Positions 35,641 through 45,130 of a stretch of 64,000 bases of DNA are shown in pieces (within the stretch, counting starts at the first letter, position 1; each line of letters starts with the position of its first letter). Origin of the DNA: Lineolata rhizophorae (Eukaryota; Ascomycota; Dothideomycetes; Lineolatales; Lineolataceae); assembly GCA_010093515.1 (NCBI GenBank), contig MU001697.1, forward strand, positions 207,024 through 271,023. Direction: 5' to 3'. The position numbers and the translations under genes were made by a program. Under the pieces are notes generated by a model. It saw only the letters and a list, made by a program, of their open reading frames with translations. It was not told the origin of the DNA and did no database searches.

Positions 35641-36813
35641 TCAATAATCCCAGCCGATGACACCGCGATATCTCATCTTCCGGGAGCCAAGTTTGTCCAC
35701 AGCCGCTTGAATCCCTTCACGGGTCATTGGAAACTTCTCTACAATGGCATGGATACCATTGCGGGCCGCGAAGTCCAGCATTTTATCCCTGTGGCGCAAT
35801 GAGATGGTGGTCGAAAAGCAACGTCCTTGAAATAGTATACATACTGTAGATACCGACTGCAGATGCAGCTTCCTATAATCTCGTGGCCGCAAAAGACTGT
35901 GAGAAAATAAGGTGCGGTCAAGTCGCCACTGTCGACAGACAGTGGAAAGATTTTGGCATTCTTTGCTAATATGGGGTAAAAAATGCCAAGATTGAACTTA
36001 ACGGAAGAAGTGATCAGGAGACGGTCGATTGGCTTGGTCACGCCAAGGGTGGCATAGTCAGACACTCCTCGAGTAGGGTAGAACTCGCTGGCGCCAAGAT
36101 TCATGGCCTCCTCGCGTTTGTCTTCCGTGGAGGAGAACACCACAACATCGCAGCCCATCTTGGCAGCAAACTGGATTGCCAGATGGCCAAGTCCACCGAT
36201 AGCAACAATGCCGACTCGTTCATAGGGCTTGCAATGTCCGATAAGGGGAACCCAAACAGTACCCCCACCACCTACACGACGGTTAGACACTGAGACACAA
36301 CTCCTGTTATCTAATAAAGGGCACTCACACATGAGCGGGCCAGCATCTTCGGAGGTCATAGAATCAGGAACATGGAAAATCCACTGCTCCTTACGGACAG
36401 CATGACTGCATAGCGAGCCCTGAGTGTCGAAGTCTACAGTGCCATAATTGCGCCCTTCTGGACAGTACGCATCTTTCCCCGTAAGGCAAAACGCACAATG
36501 TCCGCAGGTTGAATTCAAGAGGCCCCATCCAACCCTGTCTCCGACATTGAAGAGGGAGCAGGCAGAGCCAACTTCTTCGACTATGCCGATTCCTAGAGAA
36601 TAACAATAAGACATTGAACAACATAACGCATGGAGGTGGACTTGCCTTCATGCCCAAGAACCAATGGCTGGCTAAGCATATGAATATCACTGCCACAAAG
36701 GCCACTGTGTGTGACTTTGACAAGGACTTCATCGGGCTTTACAGGAGGAAGCTCAAAAGTCGTTTGGACAACTTTGCCAGACGACGAGCCACGGACTGAA
36801 TCGCTTTGACCAT
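35641..36813 (-). pseudogene. Zinc-type alcohol dehydrogenase, frameshifted near its N-terminus
   Basis: Medium-chain, zinc-binding alcohol dehydrogenase of the cinnamyl-alcohol type. Exons 36813-36646, 36592-36329, 36271-35854 and 35788-35641 read through. They show SGLCGSDIHM (catalytic-zinc Cys), LGHEGIGIVEEVG, the structural zinc Cys cluster STCGHCAFCLTGKDAYC, the NADP-type Rossmann AIGGLGHLAIQFAAKMG and the tail RKMRYRGVIGWDY. The first intron uses a GC donor. Only the start is damaged: ATG 36813 reads MVKAIQSV in one frame, whereas VRGSSSGKVVQ continues in another, as if one copy of a tandem AGTC were lost. No in-frame ATG lies upstream, and the next one falls after the Cys motif. It could be a pseudogene, a sequence error or a missed upstream exon. 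Confidence 0.75.
36593..36645 (-). other. GC-AG intron in the ADH relic
   Basis: The 53-nt intron starts GCAAGT and ends CTCTAG. Removing it restores LGHEGIGIVEEVG exactly. GC donors are a small minority of fungal introns. Confidence 0.8.
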
Positions 36814-37932
36814 GATGGAATTAGACGTGTTATCAGCAACCAATTTTAGGATTACGTTGCGGATGAAATGAAGAAGGTCGATGGAAGTTTGAGCTTAAAT
36901 TATATTTGGGCTTTGGCGGGTAGTTGCCTGATGGGATTATGGTAAATATGACGTCTGGTTTGGAACGCGCTAGCTCCAAGGTCCGATGAATTTCGGGGTC
37001 GGGCTTTTCGGTTTTAAGCCTAGGAAAATTCGAATTGAGCTTGGTGGGGCAATGCAAACGCTTTATCAGTGGGACCACACTGGAGTCAATACGGTCTAAA
37101 CTGAAAAACGCTCAACACACCTCAAATTTGCAGCGGACCTATTGAAGAAACTCCACCCTTATGCACGTGCATCCGGGCACGAGTCGAACTGATAGTTTAC
37201 TTGTTTCGTCCAAGAGCGGAAACAAGATACAGAAGCGGGCCCGCTTAATGGTGTTAGCAGAAATCTCCTCCCTGTCAAAACAACCATTTGAAAACAACTT
37301 TCCCTTCCACCTATCAAGCAGAGTTGCGCCATTGGCCCTCACCGTTCCGGATCAAGGAACCTGAAAGTGCCGATAGGCTGCCTCAGCAAAATTTCATCTT
37401 CAGGACGTAATCTAAGTGTTTCGTGGATTTTTGCGATGCCGCTCGAGGAAATTCTCCATTCACTAGACCCTACGTAGCTGTTGGTGAAATGTGCTCCCTC
37501 GCTCCTTCCACGCCACTAAGATCCCGCCGCTCTCCGATTTCGACAACTTCTCAAGCGTTTGTGCACGTTAATTTGGGACGCTAGATGCCAAAAAAGCCTC
37601 AAAAATCATCGAACATACTGATCAAGATGCAAGTTTTTCTGTTTGTCCGGATATAAACCGAAATACTTTGTTTAGTGGCCTTTGTAACGATCGTCACCTT
37701 AGTTACTCCATTCGTGCCCGACGCTCCCCGGCACCTGGCATACTGCAGCCATGCACCGAGTGTCATCCGGGCTACATCATGCCACAGAATTCCAACCAGA
37801 AAACAAACTATACGCTTATATTTCTGAGGATCTATCACAACCAAAATCTCGTTCTTGACATTGCTACGTAAGAGAATTGAATTGCGAACCCTCTCCCCGG
37901 ACTGAACTAGATCATTCCTGTCCACTCAATTT
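36814..37932. other. Gene-free stretch between the ADH relic and aldo-keto reductase 1
   Basis: About 1.1 kb. It would hold the ADH promoter and the 3' flank of the next gene. Only short, featureless frames are present. Confidence 0.55.
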
Positions 37933-39084
37933 TCATTGGCCGATGGCCTTTGGTGATTGAACAACGGATAGCGCAGCCGTACCAGCTAGAAGACCAGACA
38001 CCTTTCCAACCACTTTAGGATCTGGTCCAATGAATGTGCTAGGAAATCCCGGGTCAAACGGCTTCAAGCTTTCGAGGTACTCAATCTGCTTGTCGGTCAA
38101 CCTGATCTTGAGAGCCTCGATGTTGCCGTACAGATGCTCCACCTTCCGTCCACCGACGATGGGGAAGACATTGGGAGCTTTGGACATGACGTAGGCCAGA
38201 GCAACTGCCGTGACAGACTTGGTGCCGTGCTCGGCAGCGACTTTGGCGAGGGCCTCACTGAACTTAACCTCCTCATCGGTCTGTTCACTGCCGCCAAGCA
38301 AAGTACGCAAGCCTTCGCCCCTTTTTTTGCGCTCCTCCAAGGCTTTCTTCGTCTGGAACTTGCCACCGCCAATCGCGTCCCACGGGGCGAGTGCCATGCC
38401 GAAGTGGCGTGCCATGGGCAGAATCTCACGCTCAAAGTCGCGGATCATGACGTTCCACCGGCCCTGATAGATGCTAAAGGGCGTCTTGCCGTGAGCTCGG
38501 GCATAGTAATTGGCGGCACTGACAATCCAGGCGGGCGTATCCGAGACGCCCAGGTAGAGCACCTTGCCCTGTTCGACAAGTAGATGCAACGAGTCCATGA
38601 TCTCCTCGATCGAGCAGGTGTGGTCCCACCAGTGCAAGTAGAGGATGTCGATCCAGTCGGTCTGGAGCTTCTTCAGCGAGTCTCGCACGCTCATGTGCAG
38701 CGACCGCTTGTGGTTGCCCGAGTAGTTGACGGATCGCCCTGGCCCGAGATCGTACTTGCGATAGTGCGTCGTGTATTTGGTAGCCACTACAATCTGGTCC
38801 CGAATGCCGCGTTCCTTCATCCACTCACCGATCCACATCTCGGACTGCTCGTCCTGGTAGCCGTTGGCCGTGTCGATGATGTTGCCGCCCGCCTCCCAGT
38901 ATGCGTCCAAGAGCTTGAACGATTGCTCCTTGTCCATACTACCCATAGAAGCTTCCCAGGCTTTGCCGATGCTCATGGCGCCTAGTTGAAGGGGCGAGAC
39001 ACGGATGCCCGCTGTCGAAGAAAGGGGACGATACCGCCCGAGCTCCGTCTTGGGCTCGGGCGCGGGACTAAAGGCACTACTCAT
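37933..39084 (-). CDS. Aldo-keto reductase, aryl-alcohol dehydrogenase type (AKR 1)
   Basis: NADP-dependent aldo-keto reductase of the fungal aryl-alcohol dehydrogenase/norsolorinic-acid reductase-like group. It is a single exon of 383 residues, within the usual family length. The catalytic tetrad is visible: Asp71 and Tyr76 in [10 protein letters not shown], Lys103 in VATKYTT and His151 in LYLHWWDH. The cofactor-binding part includes [19 protein letters not shown] near residues 310-330. It is a TIM-barrel enzyme, cytosolic, with no signal peptide. It is divergent from AKR 2, with about 1.2 kb of shared upstream sequence. The group reduces aromatic aldehydes; the actual substrate is unknown. 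Confidence 0.93.
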   Translation of the reverse strand: MSSAFSPAPEPKTELGRYRPLSSTAGIRVSPLQLGAMSIGKAWEASMGSMDKEQSFKLLDAYWEAGGNIIDTANGYQDEQSEMWIGEWMKERGIRDQIVVATKYTTHYRKYDLGPGRSVNYSGNHKRSLHMSVRDSLKKLQTDWIDILYLHWWDHTCSIEEIMDSLHLLVEQGKVLYLGVSDTPAWIVSAANYYARAHGKTPFSIYQGRWNVMIRDFEREILPMARHFGMALAPWDAIGGGKFQTKKALEERKKRGEGLRTLLGGSEQTDEEVKFSEALAKVAAEHGTKSVTAVALAYVMSKAPNVFPIVGGRKVEHLYGNIEALKIRLTDKQIEYLESLKPFDPGFPSTFIGPDPKVVGKVSGLLAGTAALSVVQSPKAIGQ

Positions 39085-40288
39085 GGCTGATAAGGGAAGG
39101 CTTTTCTAATGCTCTTGGATATGCCGATAGATGTGCGAGATATGAGCCACCATTGGCGTTCATCGCGACGTTTAAATATGGCGCTTATCCTGCGAAAACA
39201 AACTGGAAAAATTGACATCATGACCACATATTATTGCCGGCCTTACACGGCCGTAGTATCACTAAATCCGCGAAGCTCAGTATTTAGAGGTGTATCAGGA
39301 ATCAGAAAGCCCGTTGCAAAACGGCCCCCGAAATTTGTCGGATTCTGTCGGGTCAGTCGGATGGGGGCCCGTTCGATCGCAAGAATCGCCCCACAAATGT
39401 TAGTTTTGATTCTAATTCTTACTGGGTTGGCTAACCACAGAGCTAACCCCGCGCATCATCCAATTACGGAAACTACCTTAGTTTTCATGATTCAATGAGC
39501 AGATTTTGCTGAAGCAAGCAGTCTGTTCGATGGATATTTCAGTGTCAGTTTCACAACTCATATCTCTCAATACTTAATAAGATCTATACAAGTACCGTAT
39601 CCTTCACTCGTAAATGCCTTTTCGGGCCTTTACAGAACCTGTGCAATTCTCTCTGTTTATCTTCTTCTTTGAATAAGAGGATAAAAAGCGAGAAAGAGCA
39701 TTAGAATATAGTACGAAAATCTGTGCGCGCAAGGTGTATCTAAGCGAGCGTAAAACTGACCTCCAGTCTACCTACGTAGTACATTATGGTCACGCCAGTT
39801 CATGCGACATCTTGGCACAGTCATTGCTTGCGCAACACCATATGTCGATTTTTGCAAGAAGGCAAGGTACAAGCTCCGACGCAACTACCTACATACGTAG
39901 GTCAGAGCTATTCCCCACCCGATCGGCTGTCTCAATTGTTGCCGATGCTAGTGCCCGTGCCGATCTTGAACATGCCGATGTATCCGGGATAAACTTTTAG
40001 CAGCTAGCCAGGATAAAAGTCTGTGGCTCTATCGTCAGTCCCACGTGTCACGGCACTATCGCTGCTTAAAGCCCCGAAAGCTTTCTTAACTCCGGAAGTG
40101 TCCTTATCGTTGGGCGGCTTTTACCGTGAAGATTGTTGCTTGATTGCAGTTTTCAACAGCCATCGGACAGGAGTAGTGCCCAAGAAAAGTTCATATATAT
40201 TGCCAAAACATCACACTATTCCATTCTTTTTTATCCCTTAACACTTACGTTCGAATCGGTCACACTTGGATCTTCTTTCTCATTTACC
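39085..40288. promoter_or_regulatory. Divergent promoter region, AKR 1 / AKR 2
   Basis: 1.2 kb between divergent aldo-keto reductases. It contains a CAAAACGGCCCCC word at about 39317-39329, similar to one upstream of SDR 2, and a TATATAT box before AKR 2. No gene recognised. Confidence 0.5.
40194..40200 (+). promoter_or_regulatory. TATA box of AKR 2
   Basis: TATATAT about 90 bp before the ATG at 40289. The position suits a core promoter. Confidence 0.5.
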
Positions 40289-41359
40289 ATGGCATCGCGA
40301 AAGAGTGCTCTGGACGTCATATTCGGGTCTATGACCATCGGCGCCGAAGGTAATACACCTCAGTTTCCTGATCTTCCTCCTATCACTTGCTTAATGTCTT
40401 GCAGGGCGTGAGGGAATTCGAGTTTCTTCACCTGTGGAAGTGAACACATTGCTCGATACGTTCCGGAGTCATGGCCATTTCGGAATCGACACTGCACGAG
40501 TGTATGGTGGAGGCACAACGGAAGAATATCTTGGAGCCACCGATTATGAGAAGCGTGGTTTTCAGATGGACACGAAGCTCTACCCAACCAAAGGAAAGGG
40601 GATGGATTGGCTTACCACAGAGCAATGGACTCATGCACCCGAAGATATCCGTGCCGGCCTGAAAAAGAGTCTCGAAGCACTTCGTGTCAACAAGATTCGA
40701 ACTTTTTTTTCCACGGCCCCGACCGATCCACTCCGTACGAGGAATCACTCCGCGAAGTCAACAAACTGCATCAAGAGGGGTACTTTGACCGCTTCGGCCT
40801 CAGCAACTACCCATCGTGGGAAGTCACTCAGATTTGTGAGATCTGCCGGAAAAACGGATGGATCATGCCGACCGTATACCAAGGCCTCTACAACGCCTAC
40901 CTCCGCTTAGTAGAAAGCGAGCTTGTTCCTTGCCTCCGTCATTATGGCCTAGCGTTGCAAGTTTTCAATCCCCTCGCAGGTGGTTTCCTCACGGGTCGTT
41001 ATCGTCGCGAAGCGACCGACATCGAAGAAGGTTCTCGCTTCGACCCTAAACGGAAACAGGGTGTCTTGCATCGTGGGCGGTACTGGACTGACGCGAATTT
41101 CGCCTCCATCGAGGCTCTTCGCGAGGTCGCCCAGAAGCACGATTTGACGCCATCCGAGTGTGCTCTCCGATGGCTAATGCACCATTCTGTCTTGAAAGAT
41201 GAATTTGGAGACGCGGTCATTGTTGGCGTCAGCAGCAACAAGCATCTGAAAGAGAATCTGGCTGCTTTGGATAAGGGGCCTCTGCCAGAAGATGTCGTCC
41301 AAACCTTAGATGAGGGCTGGGAACACGCAAGAGCAGGATCTTTGAAATACTGGCATTGA
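40289..41359 (+). pseudogene. Aldo-keto reductase, AKR7/aflatoxin-aldehyde-reductase type (AKR 2), with a frameshift
   Basis: Aldo-keto reductase of the AKR7 group, which reduces dialdehydes such as aflatoxin B1 dialdehyde and succinic semialdehyde. Exon 1 is 40289-40349 and exon 2 is 40405-41359. The reading starts MASRKSALDVIFGSMTIGAE, then GIDTARVYGGGTTEEYLG with the catalytic Asp and Tyr, and DTKLYP with Lys. At a run of eight T (40703-40710) the frame slips: the first frame becomes nonsense while FFHGPDRSTPYEE, with the expected His, continues in another frame to ...HARAGSLKYWH. Restored length would suit the family at about 338 residues. No GT-AG intron can bridge the slip. A homopolymer error in the assembly is as likely as real decay. 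Confidence 0.8.
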
Positions 41360-41509
41360 AATTAGCTATCGAAATTGAAAATTTTCATTATTAGGAACTA
41401 TTGTTGAAAATGGTGATGCTCTATTCGATTGTAGGCGTCTAAGTAGGGGCTGATCCACTTAGTATCAGCAGTCTGATGCCACTAGTCCGAACAGACAGAC
41501 TACTAGTTT

Positions 41510-42585
41510 CTATTTGACAGTGTATCCCCCATCAACTGTCAAGATGGACCCGGTCATCCAACTGTTGTCCTTGCTAGCCAGAAAAAGAACGGCATGCGCA
41601 ATATCTTCCGCTTTCCCCAATCCGCGAAATGGATGCAGACTATTTAACTCTTTCTTGGCGTCCAAGCTATCTTTCAGGAGGGGTACGATCATCGGTGTGT
41701 CCACAACTATAACCCAGGATCAATTTCAGCCCTCAAATATTTCATTCAAGGCATGTATAAGACGACTAAAGTCGCCACGGAAGACGCCACTTACAGCCTG
41801 GGGCGACAGCGTTGACATGAACTCGGTGTTCGGTGAGGTCAATTGCAGCATTTTTGGTAATTCCAATGACTGACTGCTTAGAAGCCGTATATCCAACTAC
41901 GAGACACAGTTTTCGTTAGACCATCGTGTATAGAGAGGGGTCTCGTGAAATACTTGCGCGGAGTGATCTCCAGACCCCGGAGTACACTCACCGAAACCTG
42001 GTACCGCGATCGTTCCGGCGATGCTGGCGAGGTTGACAATCCACCCACGATCACCACTCGGTAGTGGGTCTTGCCCGATCATCTGGGCCGCAGCGTATTT
42101 GCAGCCTAGAAAGACTCCTCTGCTGTTGACCGCAAAACTGTGATCCCACGCGCTTTCGTCGTACTCCCAAATTTTCTGGACTTTCTTGGACTCGGCCAAG
42201 ACACCGGCATTGTTGACCATGCTGCAGCCAGCAGTCGTCAGCTGAGTTTCCTGAAGTCTTTTGTGTGCATCGCAAGGCAGAAAGTATACATATCAACGCG
42301 GCCAAATTTCTGTGTGGCTTTCTCAATGAGTGATTTCATGTCCTGCTCACGCCGGACATCAGTCTCGACGAATATCGAATTTCCTGATTCGTTTGCGATC
42401 TGCTCATGGGTGTCAACCAGCGCTTCAGTCGACTCTTCTGCATTAGCCGTCGAGATGGTAGGTTTTAGATCAGCGCAGACGACCGAGGCTCCTTCGCGGT
42501 GGAATAGAAGTGCGATGGCCCTTCCCATGCCTGATGATGAACCTGTGACAACAGCAACCTTAGACAGCAGTCTTCCGGAGGCCAT
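41510..42585 (-). CDS. Short-chain dehydrogenase/reductase (SDR 2)
   Basis: Classical SDR, probably NADP-dependent or NAD-dependent (the strand-2 end reads CADLK, with an Asp). Exons 42585-42290, 42221-41992, 41896-41795 and 41706-41510 join to 274 residues. Motifs are VTGSSSGMGRA near residue 13, MVNNAGV, VNLASIAGT with the catalytic Ser, GYTASKQSV with Tyr and Lys, and APGFVDTPMI; the end is LTVDGGYTVK. The first intron has a GCTGAC branch site. The gene is intact and convergent with AKR 2, with only 150 bp between the stops. It resembles glucose/ribitol-type dehydrogenases, but the substrate cannot be read from the sequence. Confidence 0.88.
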
Positions 42586-42772
42586 TGTCGACGATATGAA
42601 TTTAAACCTTTGGTCCCACTAAAACTTGCCGAGTGTCACGGAATGTGCAGTGTCAGAACAGAAGTTGGATTGAGGTTGCAGAGAGAGAGTTGAGCTCTAC
42701 TTACATGTGATCCTACTTTTGTAGACGTCGAGCAAACACGAGGCCGCAAAATACGGCCCCCAACTGACGCTA

Positions 42773-42811
42773 CTGTCAGATTTGTGAAACTCATGTGCTG
42801 TCAGATTTGTG
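42773..42811. repeat. 14-bp direct repeat upstream of SDR 2
   Basis: CTGTCAGATTTGTG occurs at 42773-42786 and 42798-42811, 25 bp apart start to start, about 190-225 bp before the SDR 2 ATG. It could be a pair of regulator sites. Confidence 0.6.
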
Positions 42812-42889
42812 GAAATCTGGAACAGGTTGTTCGAGTCTATTGGCATTGGGAAATGGTGCTATCTGAGACTGCATAAATAGATACAGTAC

Positions 42890-43303
42890 TACGTCAAAAG
42901 TCTCCGGACACAGGCGAACCTTACCAAACCACACATCTCTGCGTCATAACTATGCTATTAAGGATTTTCTAGTCTATCTGCTGTTATAATACTCTAATAT
43001 ATTCTCAAAATGCTGAACAATTCCTACGGCCATCTCTAGCCAAGGGTTAGCCTAATTAACTAGTTTCTTGAGGTAAAGCTAAAGGTATTTAATTGGATTG
43101 ATGTCTAAAGAATATAGTAGCTAATTTATACATATAATACTCTAAGAAATAAACTAATCCATGGCTTTCTTTGGTGTATAAATTGCGGCATTTCCCTATA
43201 TAAAACTTAGGCTAGAGGAGTACGTGGCATTGTACAATTGTAAAGTAGAGTTGGTGAAGTAAAGGGAAGACGTCTCGGGTAAATTCCGGAGACTTTTGAC
43301 ACA
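42890..43303 (-). mobile_element. Tc1/mariner remnant, short and RIP-like
   Basis: A 16-bp perfect terminal inverted repeat bounds the element: GTCAAAAGTCTCCGGA at 42893-42908 and its complement at 43285-43300. The interior is strikingly AT-rich. On the minus strand it reads DINPIKYL, then a stop where the family has Trp, then LYLKK, which is the C-terminal catalytic block of a Tc1/mariner transposase (DLNPIEHLW type). Further downstream it reads NPWLEMAVGIVQHFENILEYYN between stops. Only the C-terminal part of the transposase remains, so this is a deletion derivative that later took C-to-T changes on both strands. A TA target duplication is not clear. Confidence 0.8.
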
Positions 43304-43808
43304 TCGCTGCAGGCAGGGACCTTGCCATGCGGCGGGAAACTAGCCCTAAACTGGAGACATACAATCCGACACTTGCGACTGCTGCCGCTATCTATGGTGT
43401 TCACGATAGGACCAGAGATGCCGGACCTGAAAATGCGGGAACTGCCTTGGTTATGGACTCCACATTGCCTCGGGAGCTGAAATGTCGTGTTACAGTGGTG
43501 CAACCATGAGACAGAAAGCTAAAGCAAGTGAGTGCATCCCGATATGCGTGTGGCCATAGAAACTATGCTCGGCCCATCTTGTGTTACGCTTGTGATCTAA
43601 CCCTTTTCTACAACGAATTGCAAATGCTATCTTTGTGGATAAAATTACATCTGAACTTTGATCTCTTAACCAACGAGATGACCGCCCAATATTTAGTCGC
43701 TCTTGACAAGGCAGAAGCTTTTACAGCGAAAATTTCCTCCCAAAAGAACGCCATGAGGCTCGTGCTCATACAGTTGGCGGAAACCAGGCATCGCCAACAC
43801 CGCCGTTT
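43301..43808. other. Gene-free stretch between the Tc1 remnant and the rhodopsin-domain gene
   Basis: About 0.5 kb, 3' flank of the following minus-strand gene. Nothing recognised. Confidence 0.5.
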
Positions 43809-45130
43809 TCAAGACCTCGTTTGCTCGGGTTCCCTTTGGCTCTCTTCGTCCTCCCGATCATGGTATTCAATCTTTACCTCTTGGACGTGAACGATATCCG
43901 TCTTCGTTGGATTCAACACCCCCAAGATACTTTTGTCACTCCTGTCACTCCTGTCATCTTGCTTCTTCGACACTGGTTCCGCGATTCCGCACTGAACTGT
44001 CGCTGTTCGTGACGATGTGGTACCGTCTCTGCGCACGCTTAGGCGCTGTAGGTTATAGCTGCCACTGCGGCCATAAGGGCTGTTGGTCAAAGAGGAAGTT
44101 GCGGCTTTGATGAGGAGGCGGAGGAATGGGATGGAGGCGGCGATAATTGTTATGGCGGTTTCGGCGGCGGCCCAGATGAGGAGATTGGCCGAATAATCTG
44201 CGTTTGGTTAGTAATTTGATTAATCCTGCATGAGCCAAACCGCTTACACGTAAAATCTGTCGAGCGAGCCATAGATGGTAGGTAGGATGTTTTGACGATG
44301 GCAGTGATCCCGGCTCTTGGAGAAAATATGTCAGCTTTAATTTGAACAGGCCCCGATGACACGGAGGAAAACTAACAAGACGCCCAAGCTCATGGCGAAA
44401 GCAACTCCGATCTTTTCCCGCTTGTTCATCTGCAAATCTTTGACGACAAGCCAGGGAAATACGGCTAGAGCGAAGTCCATCGCCGCCGAGAACGCTACGA
44501 CGCGGTGGTCAGTAATTCGCCCACAAAAGCTAAATGGAACGTGACTTACAGCCCGCAAATATTGAGAAATTGACCGTAATGTTTGTATCCCAGCACGTTC
44601 CTTCAACCTCTATTTCCCACAACTTCTTAGTAGGAGTGCATTGCGCAAACGGAAGCACGGCGCATGTCAGCATGATTGCGTTTAGGCTTATGATGATAAA
44701 CCAAAGGAAAGCCTGCCGCCATCGTTCCAGAGCAAAACGTAGCAGCGTGGCGGCGAATGACGTCTTGCTGACGGCGAGGGCAATGATAGCGAAAAACTCG
44801 CCAATGTATAGCAACTTGATTGCCAAAGATGTCTTGGATTCGTCAAGGTCGTCGATGTGCTTTCCAATGCCGTTCGCGGCCGCGACAGTGGTCATGGAGG
44901 CGTATATAACGAGAAAAGTCTGGCAGCGAAAGTTAGATAGTTACGTACACACTAGAGATTGGGAGGGTTTGGGGACTTGCCCATGATGCAAATAGAATAA
45001 AGTCGTCGGAACCAATCACCTTGCTGTACCTTCGCTTGCAGAAGAATCGGAGGCCCATGAATAGAGAAGCAACGCCGGTCATCACCCACATTGATATAAC
45101 AATCCGCGGCCCATTGTCTTGGAATATCAT
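43809..45130 (-). CDS. Fungal rhodopsin-domain integral membrane protein
   Basis: Seven-helix membrane protein of the large ascomycete family with the fungal rhodopsin-like domain, which includes PTH11-like members. Few members have a known role. Exons 45130-44981, 44919-44550, 44494-44377, 44315-44248 and 44197-43809 give 364 residues. Helices are visible in ISMWVMTGVASLFMGLRFF, the GEFFAIIALAVSKTSFAATL region, FLWFIIISLNAIMLTCAVLP, FSAAMDFALAVFPWLVV, IGVAFAMSLGVLAGITAIV and LLIWAAAETAITIIAASIPF. FAQCTPTKKLWE and GTCWDTNITV form the family's extracellular Cys pair. The tail is hydrophilic and charged. The first intron has a GC donor. No CFEM domain precedes it. Confidence 0.87.
44920..44980 (-). 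other. GC-AG intron in the rhodopsin-domain gene
   Basis: The 61-nt intron starts GCAAGT and ends GCCAG, with a TATCTAAC branch site. It joins FILFASW to TFLVIYASM in phase 0. Confidence 0.8.
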
